Shown here: positions 33,506 to 45,134 of the stretch, piece by piece | How the letters are laid out: the number at the start of each line of letters is the position of its first letter | Numbering within the stretch: the first letter of the stretch is position 1 | From: Lethocerus indicus | Taxonomy: Eukaryota > Arthropoda > Insecta > Hemiptera > Belostomatidae | Assembly: GCA_019843655.1 (NCBI GenBank) | Contig: JACDQD010000007.1 | Coordinates: forward strand, 27,618,816-27,682,815 | Direction of reading: 5' to 3' | Length of the DNA stretch: 64,000 nucleotides | Notes under the pieces: model-generated | What the model was told of the DNA's origin: nothing | Seen by the model: only the letters and a program-made list of their open reading frames with translations | The model's database searches: none | Position numbers and translations under genes: made by a program

Positions 33506-34719
33506 TATCTTATGTATTCCAAAATAACTCAATGTAATGTCGACTGGGAAAATTTACAGCTATCAGGGACTGTTTTATCGACTTTCATATAAGCGAGGAA
33601 TTAGGCTAGATTTAAAACTGCGCCGTATCGATAATTTATTTTTAATTTCGTCAATATTTGTACCAATTTAGCTAGGTACACTGAGGTCAACGACGATTGG
33701 TGAGGGGTCAAATGGGTTCAATGCGATGTCCTATTCGGCCCAATCACCGATCGGTCGAGAAGTGGGGAAATTTTTTTTCAAATACGCCCTTTGGTGAGGT
33801 AGAAATTTGAGAATCTGACACTGTACAAGGGGACCCTAAAAAACCCTTTTTCCAACGGGATAATGAAATTAACGCCCGTAAAATGTAACGACTCAGTTTT
33901 GTTCCACATTTTTTTGTCTTTTTGTCCGCTTTCGGCCGTAAAGGAAATTTCAGTCCAAGTTTTTCACGACCCATAAATAATGGGTAATGGGTAATGGGGG
34001 TGGGGGGCGCCCAGATAAGGTCTGTAATTGACTCGTCTTCGTAGAACCGTCGGAGGAGTTAAAACTGGTCTAAGTAATGGGCCCCAAAACTGAGTCTAGT
34101 TATTGCTACTATTAATTAATTTAATGAATTTAATTAGAGCGTTGGCTCTTCGATCCCGGTTCGAATCCCGACCGAATTTTCCTTCAATTACAAGTAGCTT
34201 AATAAATTCATGCAAATAAATTCAGACAAACAGTAGTATAATTTTAGTAATATAAAATATCGATGACTATTTGTGTAAAGTATATTAAAACTGCCTTATG
34301 GGATCCTGCTTAGGTTTTTATGGTTACCGGTCTTTTAGTAGACCGATTTACTCGATATTGAAAATTCGATTACGGGCCAAATCGGTGTGACAATCGCAGA
34401 ACAATTAAATCAGGAGCAATTCATGGAATATTTTGAAACTGTGAATTCATAATAAAATAAAGGAATACAATTTGGAATATAATTTCGGGCGTTTCTAAAC
34501 CGCTCACTCGTATTTATGACGATCGACTGTGTAGAGCATGATTCGTTTCGCAGTTTCGAAAGAAAAAATTCCAAATGGTAGAAACTGAGATGAATTGAGT
34601 GAATGAATTATTGAAATAAAGTGGGACGCCAGTAAAGACTAATGGAGAGGAAATGTTTCGATTGAACAAATATAATATACAAATCGGTATCATTGGCGTC
34701 GATAATTAAAACATTAATA
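33506..34719. other. No recognisable gene; small fragments
   Basis: Mostly unique A+T-rich sequence. Poly-G/GT run at 33985-34005. A hairpin-family scrap GGTCTTTTAGTAGACCG at about 34329. A tRNA-like B-box word is annotated separately at 34132-34180. Confidence 0.4.
34132..34180 (+). pseudogene. Possible tRNA-like or SINE head remnant
   Basis: TTAGAGCGTTGGCTCTTCG followed by ATCCCGGTTCGAATCCCGACC. GGTTCGAATCC is a perfect pol III B-box word, and TTAGAGCGTTGG resembles the 3' half of a tRNA D-arm. The T-arm stem does not pair well, and the anticodon arm and acceptor halves are absent, so it is not a functional tRNA. It could be a tRNA pseudogene, an old tRNA-derived SINE, or chance. Confidence 0.3.
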
Positions 34720-34934
34720 CCGTCTTCAGTAGCGGATGATTTTAGGGCATCCTCGCTGGACATCCTCCTGTACTGTACAGTGTACAAGTGACAGTGACAG
34801 TGCAGTGGGGATGTCCGAAATACCAATCCAAAGTGCCAAAGTGACTAAAAACGCCGCTACTGAAGATGGCGAGCGACAGAAACACGCGAAATCTACGGTA
34901 TTTCAACCCCTCGCAGACCACAAAGCAGGTATTC
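34720..34934 (+). mobile_element. Hairpin retroposon, 5'-truncated
   Basis: Starts inside the first arm at CCGTCTTCAGTAGCGG. The loop TACAAGTGACAGTGACAGTG and second arm follow, though the second arm lacks the AAACCGGTCTAGC block, then ACGCGAAATCTACGG and a full tail ending GACCACAAAGCAGGTATTCT. Possible imperfect duplication: AAAACATTAATA just left, ACAACATTAAAA just right. Confidence 0.78.
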
Positions 34935-35320
34935 TAAATTAATGACAACATTAAAATAAAGTTTTAGTGCGTTGTCTTTAAAAAAAATCGTTAAGGATTT
35001 GATTAACATAAATTTGTATATAATCAAATTAACGACAATCAAAAGGGAGGAGGAGAACCAAGTTCGAATTTTGGACGCTTAGAAAAATTTATTATAAACT
35101 GAATGGGAATTGAACAACCGAATCAGAGTAACAATGGCGTTACTAAGTGTCAAGGGAAACGATAAAACATATTTTAAATATTAAGCGGAAAAAATATTTC
35201 ATTGAGATTAATTTCGTACAACAACAACGTAGGAATACCAGTATTAGGTCTGGAATTAAATATTTGTTTGCCAAAAGAGACTCGCGCCAAACGACATTCG
35301 AGGTTTGTCGCAAAAAGTAA
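34935..35320. other. No recognisable gene
   Basis: A+T-rich. The frame at 35202-35444 runs into the Jockey-derived repeat and is chance. Confidence 0.4.
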
Positions 35321-35790
35321 AGTCGCAAAATCCCGGTTCCTGAAGTTCCACCGCCGTCTTTCCCCTCATCCTAATCCACTCCGAGACATCCAACATCGCT
35401 CAAATCCAGAGATTCCAGTCAAGAGTCCTTCTTACCATCCTTAATGCTCCCCCCCGGGGGGTATGTTTCTAACCGCACAATCCACAATGACCTTAACGTA
35501 CTGACAGTAGACTAAGTCGCAAAATCCCGGTTCCTGAAGTTCCACTGCCGTCTTTCCCCTCATCCTAATCCACTCCAAGACATCCAACATCGCTCAAATC
35601 CAGAGATTCCAGTCAGGAGTCCTTCGTACCATCCTTAATGCTCCCCCCGGGGGGTATGTTTCTAACCGCACAATCCACAATGACCTCAACATACCTGACA
35701 GTCGACGAAGTCGCCTAATCCCGGTTCCTGAAGTTCCTGAAGTCGGCTTAAACGCCACTGGCCTACAGTTCTACTTGGTCCGAAGCCGTA
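35321..35790 (+). pseudogene. Jockey-type C-terminal fragment, tandem units of 194 bp
   Basis: Plus-strand array with AGTCGCAAAATCCCGGTTCC at 35321 and 35515 and AGTCGCCTAATCCCGGTTCC at 35709, a period of 194 bp. Each unit encodes, across shifting frames, KSRFLKFHRRLSPHPNPL (the usual Jockey C-terminal end), IQRFQSRVL, and YVSNRTIHNDLN. Because 194 is not a multiple of three the frame shifts at each unit, so the array cannot be coding. The last unit ends in the 3' flank also seen at 26600-26700. Confidence 0.8.
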
Positions 35791-36401
35791 AACTGTGTGA
35801 AAAGTGCCGTCTCTTTTATCGAGTCCTTCAAGCGAGAAACGTACACTCAACACTCGTACACATAATTATGCTATAATTGATTGTACAAAAAAAAAATTAA
35901 AAATGAAAAAAAATTCGTTTATTTCATTCAGAAAGAGAAAATCCGCAGGTTTTACATATTTAATCCCCCTTCCCCCCACGCTCGACTGTCGTATTTACTT
36001 ATTTCAACACAAAGTTGGTTTCGCAAAGTCCCGCCCCTTCGACGAAAAAGGAATGGCCGACCGTTCTAGAGACAATTTGGGCTATCGATTATACAACGGG
36101 ACATGTACCGCTTAAAAGCGGTCCCAGTGATGCAATCGGCGCGTGCACCAGCTGCATTTCGCCTGCAACTCAACGCTCGACTGCAACTCGGACTGCGTGT
36201 ATAGCAAGCAGTTGCGCAATACGGGGCCGGCAGTTTATTCGGCAAAAGAAAGTTAAATACGCCGGTTCTGAGTTATTGAATTTTTATTTCTCTTGTCGTC
36301 GCCCCGTACAAAACTGGATTCGCTGGGTACGACGACGATTTGCATTTTGGCGGGTTCAAAGAAACAAGGAAGAAAACAGAAATTACCGAACATTTCGTGC
36401 A
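35791..36401. other. No convincing gene
   Basis: The 159-codon plus frame at 36015-36494 is the longest non-repeat frame here. It runs into a hairpin-family copy at its 3' end and shows no family motif, so I treat it as chance. Poly-A at 35887-35922. Confidence 0.35.
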
Positions 36402-36692
36402 GGTTTCGGCCGGTCGCCGTCTTCAGTAGGGTTCGGAATTGAAGTCGGTTTTTGGAGTATGAACCGGAAACGAAACTGTCGCGAAATCAATTGAAAAATA
36501 GTAATTGAAAAAATTGTGTTTCGGCTGTTCGCCACAGTACAAGTGCGCAAGTGACAGTGCAATGAGGATGCCCGAAAAATATCCAAAAAACACTACAACC
36601 GCTGTCCGGCAAAAGACCTAACCGGCGAGAGGAGACAGAGAAACACACGAAATCTACGGTATTCCAACCCCTAGCAGACCACAAAAAACTGT
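36402..36692 (+). mobile_element. Hairpin retroposon, interrupted
   Basis: First-arm piece GGTTTCGGCCGGTCGCCG, then TCTTCAGTAGGG at 36402-36430, about 80 bp of unrelated sequence, then the loop (GTACAAGTGCGCAAGTGACA) and a second arm without its core. The tail is GGTATTCCAACCCCTAGCAG, then ACCACAAAAAACTG. The two parts may be one insertion or two. Confidence 0.65.
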
Positions 36693-37727
36693 AATCGGAA
36701 CGCGCTATTTTTATTATTAATTCGCGACGAAATACCCCTTCTTCAATTGCGAACCGAAGAATAAAAGACGAAGAAACGAAACTGGAATTACTGCATTGAA
36801 TTTTATTGGCGCGCCTCCGTCAACGGGTTGGCTGAAAAAATTTATTGAAAAAGATTGAAGGCGGAAAAGAGAAAAAGAACTGTCGGCCTAAGAGCGCATA
36901 AAGAAGAAAAGGTAATGAGGAGGAAGCGGAATAAACGGATTCGGGACGGGTTCCATCCAGCCATCATTTGGTTCGTAAATCGTCGTTTTGCCTCCCTTAT
37001 CCAACCCCAGAATATTATAGTGGGTTGGCCGATATATCGAATTATTGTCTGGGATTGGTTTTTTGCCCGAGGGCCGAGATTGAGAAAATGAATTAAATCC
37101 GTCGTCATGATACAGTAGCCCAAGTAGGCTAATTTTGAGGGGGTGGGCGGGGGGTGGGGGTGGGTAATGATTGAAAACCGGTTTCTTTTTACAGGGGTAG
37201 GGCCGGTATCATACTTACAGTCAAGTAGCCGTACGGGTAGAAAAACTGCAAATCAGCGGGCGATACGAAATTACTACTTAGTATTACTGGAAAATAGATC
37301 GTAATTAGGTTCGAACAACGAAATACGAAACAGGTCTTAAAGTCCCGTTTGTCCGAGACCTCGGCGTACAAAAATATAGCAAATTTCAAACAGGAATCGC
37401 CCACAATTCCCAATCCGATGGTACAAACCTCGGGACGTTCCTTACAGACGCACGAAAAAGAAATGTCTAAATCTGTAATTACTAGTGCTACTCGGGCATC
37501 AATGTCGCTTGCTGTAATTTACAGTTGAAAAATGAGTTCCATTTTAGGCGGTAGTAATAAAGGTCTGAAAATTTACAACTCAGTTAGTTTAAATTAAGTA
37601 CGAATACCTACTGGGTCTTGAGAAATTCTATCGCCGGTTCGGTCCCTCATTTCATGATAATTTACTGTAATGGAAGGACAGAAAATTTCGGTCGGAACAA
37701 CGGTCTAATAAATAGTAGATGTTCGCC
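36693..37727. other. No recognisable gene
   Basis: Complementary-strand frames at 36842-37123 (minus) and 36855-37091 (plus) overlap and have no recognised motif. Poly-G/T-rich strip at 37137-37165. Confidence 0.4.
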
Positions 37728-37810
37728 AAGGTTGGAATTAACGTAGATTTTGCGCTCCTCTCTCGCCGGTTCGGCCTTTCGCCAGACCGGTTTCGGCCAC
37801 TCGCCATCTC
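37728..37810 (+). mobile_element. Hairpin retroposon, first arm only
   Basis: GGTTGGAATTAACGTAGATT, then CTCTCTCGCCGGTTCGGCC, GCCAGACCGGTTTCGGCC and CTCGCCATCT. No second arm. Confidence 0.7.
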
Positions 37811-39592
37811 AAGATATTTACAGACAGAATCGTTCTGATGTAGGCAAACTGGTCTAAAATGCCGTATTCATGCGTTCGGCAGACTGTTCACGGCCGTTAA
37901 AAATTCACGAAATTCCGAAATCTCTATTGAAAATAAAAGGGGTTTTTATGAAAATAAACACCCCTCTATAAAGACAGTAAATAACACTAGGGGCCGATTC
38001 GAAATGGGAGATTACGCATTTGCTGAAAGCTCTAAACCGAGAATTTTATACTACAGAAAATTCCGTATTCTATTAAAATTTCCGTATTCTCACTTCGTCA
38101 AGAGAAAGCCCCGAAAACAGTGTCCGGGACGATGAAAACACTTAAACGGAACGATATTATCGAGTTATCCTATACCAGAACCCTACGTTTACGACGTTTT
38201 CAATCGTCAACGATTTATGGCTAAATTAAATGCATATAAACGACGGCTTTAAACACGAAAATGTTTTTTTTCCCCCCCAACTCGACGTTTGATGAATTGA
38301 GTTCTTCTCCTTTTTTTAAAAACCCCAGGACACTTAATTTGAGGCGAAGGGGGGGGGGGGAATCGCTCCCGCTTTTGTAACACTTTTCAGGGACGTATCA
38401 TTTTTTTTTTTAACCGAAAATACCGGAGATACCATTAACGTGTATCGACTGGAAATCGATTTATTTAGCGATAAACTTGCGGCGAAGGCCACGAAATGGA
38501 GTCGAGGGGGCTTTTTTCAAAAAAAAAAAAAAAAAATTAATTATAAAAGTTTTTCAATTAAGAGCGAAAGTAATGAAATTTCGGTCAGTTTATTATATCC
38601 TGTCGACTGGTTCTCTAACTTTTATTTCTGAACTAATTTATTTCCCTCTTCATCTTGAGCCGAAATACTTCGTTTCTCCCAAATATTAGGGTATACACTT
38701 TCCACATATATATATATATACTTATTTTGTGCCAAATTTGGTGGTATAATAATCGGCCAAGGTTCCAATAATATGGTGCACTGAAATATTTCCATATATT
38801 CTAATTGGACGTTCGTTAAATTTTTTTCTGAGGACTTATCTCGATCCGAAAAAGGTCTATCTTTCGTCCTCAACGGAATTTGGAATCGGACCAAATTAAT
38901 GTCCCGGAATTTCTGTTCCCGTCTAGGGGGGGTGTAATTCGATCTTGGGCCTAATGGAGAGGGGAGCCGGGCCTCAGTTCGAGAACCATTCATTAGAACG
39001 TATAATAACGTTAACGTCTGATAATCACTGGCTGGTCACTTGCCTACTAACTAAAGGGCTAATTCCGGTCACACCCAACGAGTCGGGAACTGACTTTCCC
39101 GACAGGGGGGGTTAGAGTAGATCGGCGGTGGGGTGGCACCTAATCGTCCCTCATTATGTCCGATAAATATCGGACCTCTTCTACGATGTGTGACCGTCCT
39201 GGGAAATCACTGAATTTTAGGGCGCGCGTTAGAATAAAAAACAACAATAATAGCACAGTGTAAGGATTAAATAGAAAGTTCAAACCGGTGTAAAAAAACG
39301 AAGGGAACAGGTAAACTTATTTGATATATTTTTTGAAAAAAATTTGTCCATATGTATATATACATTATACGTACATACCGATCTGATTAGGCCCTCGAAA
39401 AGATTGTGGGGGATGAAAGTAAATCCGGAAATAGACACTTAGCCCCCCACAAATATACCCCTACTCGAAACACCCCTAAGGATAATGTAAAATACTTGGG
39501 CCTGTGTACAGACCAAAGAAACGGAATCCGTAAGTAAAGTTGAAAAGACAGGAAGGGATAAAGACTACCGCACGGACTGCTGGGCGATAGAC
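37811..39592. other. No recognisable gene; homopolymers and (TA)n
   Basis: Poly-G at 38349-38360, poly-T at 38401-38412, poly-A at 38518-38536 and a short (TA)n at 38704-38720. The frame at 38622-38993 (minus, 123 codons) has no motif I recognise. Confidence 0.4.
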
Positions 39593-39780
39593 GCTAGACC
39601 GGTTTCGGCCGCTCGCCACCTTCAGTAGCGCCGTGTTAGTTGGCACTTTGTTGGCGTTTTTCGGGCGACGGTACAAATGACAGTGAGGCAGTGCGGTGGT
39701 GGAAAGTGCCGACGGTGAATTGACACAGCGCTACTGAAGACGGCGAACGGCCGAAACCGGTCCAGCAAAAGGGCAAACCC
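39593..39780. mobile_element. Hairpin retroposon, core hairpin only
   Basis: Both arms from GCTAGACCGGTTTCGGCCGC to GGCCGAAACCGGTCCAGC with a somewhat divergent loop (GGTACAAATGACAGTGAGGC). Outer arms and tail are missing. Confidence 0.75.
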
Positions 39781-40329
39781 GAATAAATCGACGAAAAATA
39801 GTACGTCGAATTAAGTCGTAATACAAGAAGCGACGAAGAGGAACGATTTTTTTTTCTGCTTCTCGAAAATTGGTCCTTCGGCCGGCTCAAGCGTCGAATT
39901 GAGGGTTATCGATTGATTGAGAATTACGACGTCGGGTGGGACCGGGCTGTTTTTGGACAATTAGCGATTGAAATTGATTGAGACCGAATAAAATGCGCCA
40001 CGTGATATAAACATTATATTGAATACTGTCTCAATGATCTTGTCTCGTATTCATACACATTTATATGCATAAATCGACCGCCGGAGAATTCAACCATATC
40101 AAATAAACCACTCTAAAAAAACTTCCTCCCAAATGCTTATATAACATATATATTGTATATTCCAGTTCAACAAGCTGGAAACAAGAAAATGTTCGACAGC
40201 TACGTACGAAAGATCTGTTCGTGTAAAAATTCTGGATCTTGGCCTTGGATACAAGTACGATCTGAAAATTTAAACTATTACATAGAATGTAATATGGATA
40301 AAAAGTATCTCGGTTTTTAATTGTGCGAG
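39781..40329. other. No recognisable gene
   Basis: A+T-rich sequence leading into the tandem arrays. No long frame. Confidence 0.45.
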
Positions 40330-41250
40330 GGTTTCCATCGGTCTAGGGATGTTTCGAATTCAACTCTAGACCGGTTTCGCCGTCCGTTACCGCATCCATT
40401 GCCTTAAGACCAAATATGCACTTTGTGTATTCTACAGAAATGTATGCTACAGTGGACTGCCTCACTGGAACCGGAACCACAGTCTATTTATTATTAATAC
40501 GTGATTAAATTCTACCTTGTAGTTTGTACAATTATGTTCAATGCAGTCGTATAGAGAGAATAGTGGATCGGCCATCTTCTAGACTCTAGACCGGTTTCAC
40601 CGTCCGTAATCACTACATGACACCGTTATCTCATCGTATAGATTACGTTTTGCGTATGCTACAGTGAACTGCCTCACTGTATTCTTGTCTGGCATGGAAC
40701 CGGAACCACAATCTATTTATTATTAATACATGATTAAATTCTGTCTTGTAGTTTGTATAAATATGTTCGACGCAGTTTTGGAGAGAACAGTGTATCGGCC
40801 ATTTCTATCGGTCTAGGGATGCTCCGATTCAACTCTAGACCGGTTTCACCGTCCGTAATCACTACATGACACCGTTATCTCATCGTATAGATTACGTTTT
40901 GCGTATTCTACAGAAACGTATGCTACAGTGGACTGCCTCACTGTATTGCTTGTCTGGCATGGAACCGGAACCACAATCTATGTACTTATTGTTGATACAT
41001 GATTAAATTGTACTTTGTAGTTTGTATAATTACGTTCAATGCATTTCTATCGATCTAGGGATGATCCGATTCAACTCTAGACCGGTTTCACCGTCCGCAA
41101 TCACCGCTGACATCGTTATCTCGTCATATATGATGAAATGTACGCTACAGTGACAGTATCGCCGTATTGATGCACTAGCCTTGGCACCACGATCTATGTT
41201 ATTAATATACGATTTATTGTATAGTGTATTAAATATATTGAATACAGTTG
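40330..41250. repeat. Tandem array, unit about 220-250 bp, ACCGGT-containing
   Basis: Four units marked by CTCTAGACCGGTTTC at 40364, 40585, 40833 and 41075 (spacings 221, 248 and 242). Shared words in order: TCTATCGGTCTAGGGATG, CTCTAGACCGGTTTCACCG, ATCACTACATGACACCGTTA, GATTACGTTTTGCGTAT, GCTACAGTGGACTGCCTCAC, GGAACCGGAACCACAATC, and ACATGATTAAATTCT. The last unit is more diverged. The TAGACCGGTTTC core equals that of the dispersed hairpin family, though the rest of the unit does not. Confidence 0.88.
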
Positions 41251-41321
41251 TGTGGAGAATTGTGGTATTGGATGTACGGGGCAGGGACACGCCAAAAAGA
41301 GAGGAATTGATGAAAAAAAAA

Positions 41322-41412
<91 letters not shown>
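41322..41412. repeat. (CT)n microsatellite
   Basis: About 90 bp of CT dinucleotides. It keeps several Ser-Leu or Arg-Glu open frames alive on both strands; these are artefacts. Confidence 0.97.
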
Positions 41413-41415
<3 letters not shown>

Positions 41416-41629
41416 GTTCTGTCTGTTTATGGAGAGAGGCTGTACCGCTTGCGTCTGGCACATAACACCTGCTTCAGTTTCCCACGGGTCCCAAAGCAGC
41501 TCGTCAATTTCCGCCATCGTTCGGGTCTCTCCGGAGTCCCGAGCCGCGTGACCTGAGTCATACAGCAGGGCCACTCCCTCTTCCCGCTTATCCACGAGAC
41601 CGATTTGAGATGAAAGATTTGCCGGTGAG

Positions 41630-42545
41630 GAAATCGATTTTTCTTCCAACAATTTAAACTGGCCCCATTTCAAATTGAGCCTTAACCTAAGGGAGAATAC
41701 TGGAAAAAGTCCCGAGGACACCCGTTAATCCGTACTGATTTTATGGAAAGTTCGGATCATCCGGACCAATTAATAATCAAGCATTGGAAAATTAGTCCAT
41801 TTTTCTTCTTCAAACCGATTTAAACTGATCAAATCGCGCCTCAACCACAAGAAAAAACCCCGTTAATCCGTACCTTTATGGAAAGTTCGGATTATCCGGA
41901 CTTTCGCTTAACGGATCGAACTTAATCATCAAGTATTGGAAAATTATTTTCTTCTTCAAACCAATTTAAACTGCTCAAATTGCGCCTCGACCCCAAGAGA
42001 AGGTTAAGAAAAACTGAAGACCCCGTTAATCCGTACTGATTTTATGGAAAGTTCGGATTATCCGGACTTTTCGCTTAACGGATCCACGACTTAATCATCA
42101 AGTATTGGAAAATTAGTTCCCTTTTTCTTCTTCAAACCAATTTAAACTGCTCAAATTGCGCCTCGACCCCAATAGAAGGTTAAGAAAAACTGAAGACCCC
42201 GTTAATCCGTACTGACTTTATGGAAAGTTCGGATTATCCGGACTTTTCGCTTAACGGATCCACGACTTAATCATCAAGTATTGGAAAATTAGTTCCCTTT
42301 TTCTTCTTCAAACCAATTTAAACTGCTCAAATTGCGCGTCAACCCCCAAGAGAAGGTGAAGAAAAACTGAAGACCCTTTTAATCCGTACTGATTTTATGG
42401 AAAGTTCGGATCATCCGGACTTTTCGCTTAACGGATCCACGACTTAATCATCAAGTATTGGAAAATTAGTTCCCTTTTTCTTCTTCAAACCGATTTAAAC
42501 TGCTCAAATTGCGCCTCAACCACAAGAGAAGGCCGAGAAAAATAA
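41630..42545. repeat. 177-bp tandem array with pogo/Tigger-like words
   Basis: About five units of about 177 bp (CTTCTTCAAACC at about 41806, 41950, 42127, 42303 and 42480; the first interval is shortened). Each unit holds CCCGTTAATCCGTACTG, ATGGAAAGTTCGGATTATCC, GGACTTTTCGCTTAACGGAT and ATCAAGTATTGGAAAATTAG. The repeated GGATTATCCGGACTT and GTTAATCCG words resemble terminal repeats of pogo/Tigger-type DNA transposons, which commonly contain CCGTTAATCCGG or TTATCCGGA. The resemblance is from memory, not alignment. The central units are nearly identical, so amplification is recent. Confidence 0.88.
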
Positions 42546-45118
42546 TCCATACAATAGTAATAGTACAGTTACTGTTACAGTGTATCCATTACTATTAAGT
42601 AATAGTATCCATTTAATAGTAACTGGCGAATTTCAAAATTACAGAATTTTTGAAAAAGAAAATAAATAGACTTCGTTTTCTATTTCTGTCATGAAATCGA
42701 AGTGGAGGCAGATTTAAACGTTATTTTCGTTATAAGTAATTTCGCGACATTAATAAAAGGCGCACCTATCAAGTCTTATAAATTGTATTGGCCATTGAGA
42801 AAAACCGCACTTTTCAAGGATTTACCGTTGTCACGTCTTAAGTATGTTGTACTTTTGGTATCCCGGTCGAAATATGTCTGAAATTAATTTCTTCTATTCT
42901 AGTGCATATCAGGGGTGAAGAGCATTCCGATTCTCATATTCGGAGGAATTCGTTTGAGTTATATCTAGTGTCAATGCGATTAGATAACCGGGATTGTACT
43001 TTCGATGCACAATGCACCCGTTGACCCGCACTGGATAGACCTTTTCCATACGGGATTCAGTCGGATTAAAGTTTCAGATTAACGATTCCAGGATAACTTG
43101 TTTAAGATTTAAACAACTTTTCAATTTTCCTCCCATCTTTATGCTCTCGCAAAGTCTTAATTTTCCTTTTCCTTTTATTCCACGTCCTTGTTCGGATTAA
43201 CGCTGGGTCCTTCTGTATTCCGATTCTGCGGCTGTGACCTTTCCAAGTGAAAGTAGGAAAACAATATTTGCGAGAACATTTTATTTTATTCGTTTTTTTT
43301 TTTAAGAAACGCTCGATAATTTTATGCAAGTAAACAATTATTATGGAGGTCTCCATTCGCGTATATTTTCGGGATTCCGCTGAGAAACATTCGTGCAATT
43401 TGGAATTGTTTTATTGCAGAATCGTTGAGGAAATGATTTTTCGACATTTCGTGAAAATCTAATCGAATTTCACCCGCGACATCCGCGATTTGTACGAATA
43501 ATCCAGAAACGTGAATTCAGAAAAAATTATATTTTTTCGATTGAATGCAGTTCCGATTATAAAATTCCGATCGATTACACTTGCAATCGCTGTAACTACT
43601 AAGTGCGGATTGAGGAAACGTTACGCGTTCGAACAGAACCTGACCAAGTTTAATTATACCGTTTCCTGTTCCACAATGACAATTTCCAAACTGAAAAAGT
43701 AATTTTGTTTTCAATTGCGTACCCAAAAGTGCAGTTAAGCATATGTGGAACAGTTTTTTTACAGCAGACGTAATAATTCTCAGTGGAATTTTTCGTATCC
43801 ACGCCTATTTACCGCACGCAGATAATTATGTAATTATTACCGCATAATGGCATCTTCGGATTCATCTTTATTACAATTTTTTTTCCGTCTCTAAACATTG
43901 TAAATAAATCGAAATAGAGTATCGAAAAAAAATTGTAGAATGTCTAGACTAATAATTAGTTGCTGTACGTATAGAGTTTTTTTAGAAAAGAAATTCGATT
44001 TATTTCATCTCAACTGCATCATCAGGATTCTTTATTATTTCGGCGTTTTCTCTTCTCGTCCGTTTCTGGTTCTGGACGAAAGTATCGAAAAAATACTGAA
44101 AAAGTTAGTTGCCTTCAGAATTTTTGTATTCATTCATAGTTGCCGAACGTAGATTCTTTTAATGAATTTTATTTATTTCCCCTCTACGGCATCTCAGGAT
44201 TCTTTATTATTTCGGCGTTTTTCCTCTCGTCAGTTTGCGGTTCTCAGCGAAAAAAATCGAAGCACTTGAACATAGACAGTTGTCTACATCATCGGATTAT
44301 TTTCAAAGCAAAATAATAAGACAGGAATTGGACGCAGCACAGGAGTCAATATACAGATTTCTCGGATTCGAATATTTATTTTCTCGATAGGCGTTTACCG
44401 AACGTAAATTCCACCCCCGGAATTATAGTGGGAGAAGAATTTTCCACCGGTGATCATCCATAAGACGACGCCGGTCATTATCCTGACGTACGGGGTATTT
44501 ATTTATTTTTCCCCGGGTTTTTCCTCGTGTCTCCTGCGGAGTCGTCCGGGCCGGCGACGAGTCCATAATTTTCCGTTTTTCGGCCGCCGAACCGTATTAA
44601 GGGTTTTTTAACCGAAGGGTTTTTCCGAGCTTCTCGCGTCATCGCCGACTAATCCCTTGTCCTTTGTTGGGCCGACTTAGGAATTTACATAAGTCCGTTT
44701 GTCGGCCCCAAAGTGTCCCACCTTTCGTCGGCGGCCTCCCCCCCCCCCTTTTTTCCCTCCCACCGAGCGAGATCACTATCGAAAGGATGGTTTAAATGAT
44801 CCCGGGAATTTATAATAAACCCCGGGCGTTTCGGTAACAGAAAACGGTAGCCCGAGATGACGGAGGTAGATAGCTCCTCTCCGGCTACCGTTATCCTCGG
44901 GGTCCTCGGGCGACGCCGAAGGATCTGGCTGTCTTCGGAGGATATTAAGCGTGAGGAAATGGATCCGCCTTCAAAGGGATGCATTGAAACGAAGTAACTC
45001 CAATAAGAATCCATAAATATCGTCCGTAATGGCGCAATTTTACACTGCATTATTGACGCTATAATAATTTATATTTATTCAAAACTCTGACAAAGGTCGA
45101 CCAGAAGAGAGAACGAAC
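42546..45118. other. No recognisable gene, 2.6 kb
   Basis: Starts with irregular TAATAGTA/TTACTATT words (42540-42620). The blocks at 43925-44060 and 44130-44230 share ATTCTTTATTATTTCGGCGTTT, followed by CTCTCGTC, and look like a diverged duplication of about 170 bp. Frames at 43102-43398 and 44685-45050 (minus) have no recognised content. GC-richer strip at 44400-44950. Confidence 0.4.
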
Positions 45119-45134
45119 TGAGAAACTATAGTTT

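Noticed and set aside
34132..34180. Functional tRNA gene
   Set aside because: The T-arm stem does not pair properly and the acceptor and anticodon arms are missing.
36015..36494. 159-codon plus-strand frame as a possible gene
   Set aside because: It runs into a copy of the hairpin family and shows no domain or codon pattern suggesting selection.
41036..41721. Long frames rich in Arg-Glu or Ser-Leu around 41.3 kb, and similar ones at 53.5, 56.3 and 46.1 kb
   Set aside because: They consist of (CT)n or (GA)n dinucleotide tracts translated in open frames, with unrelated ends.
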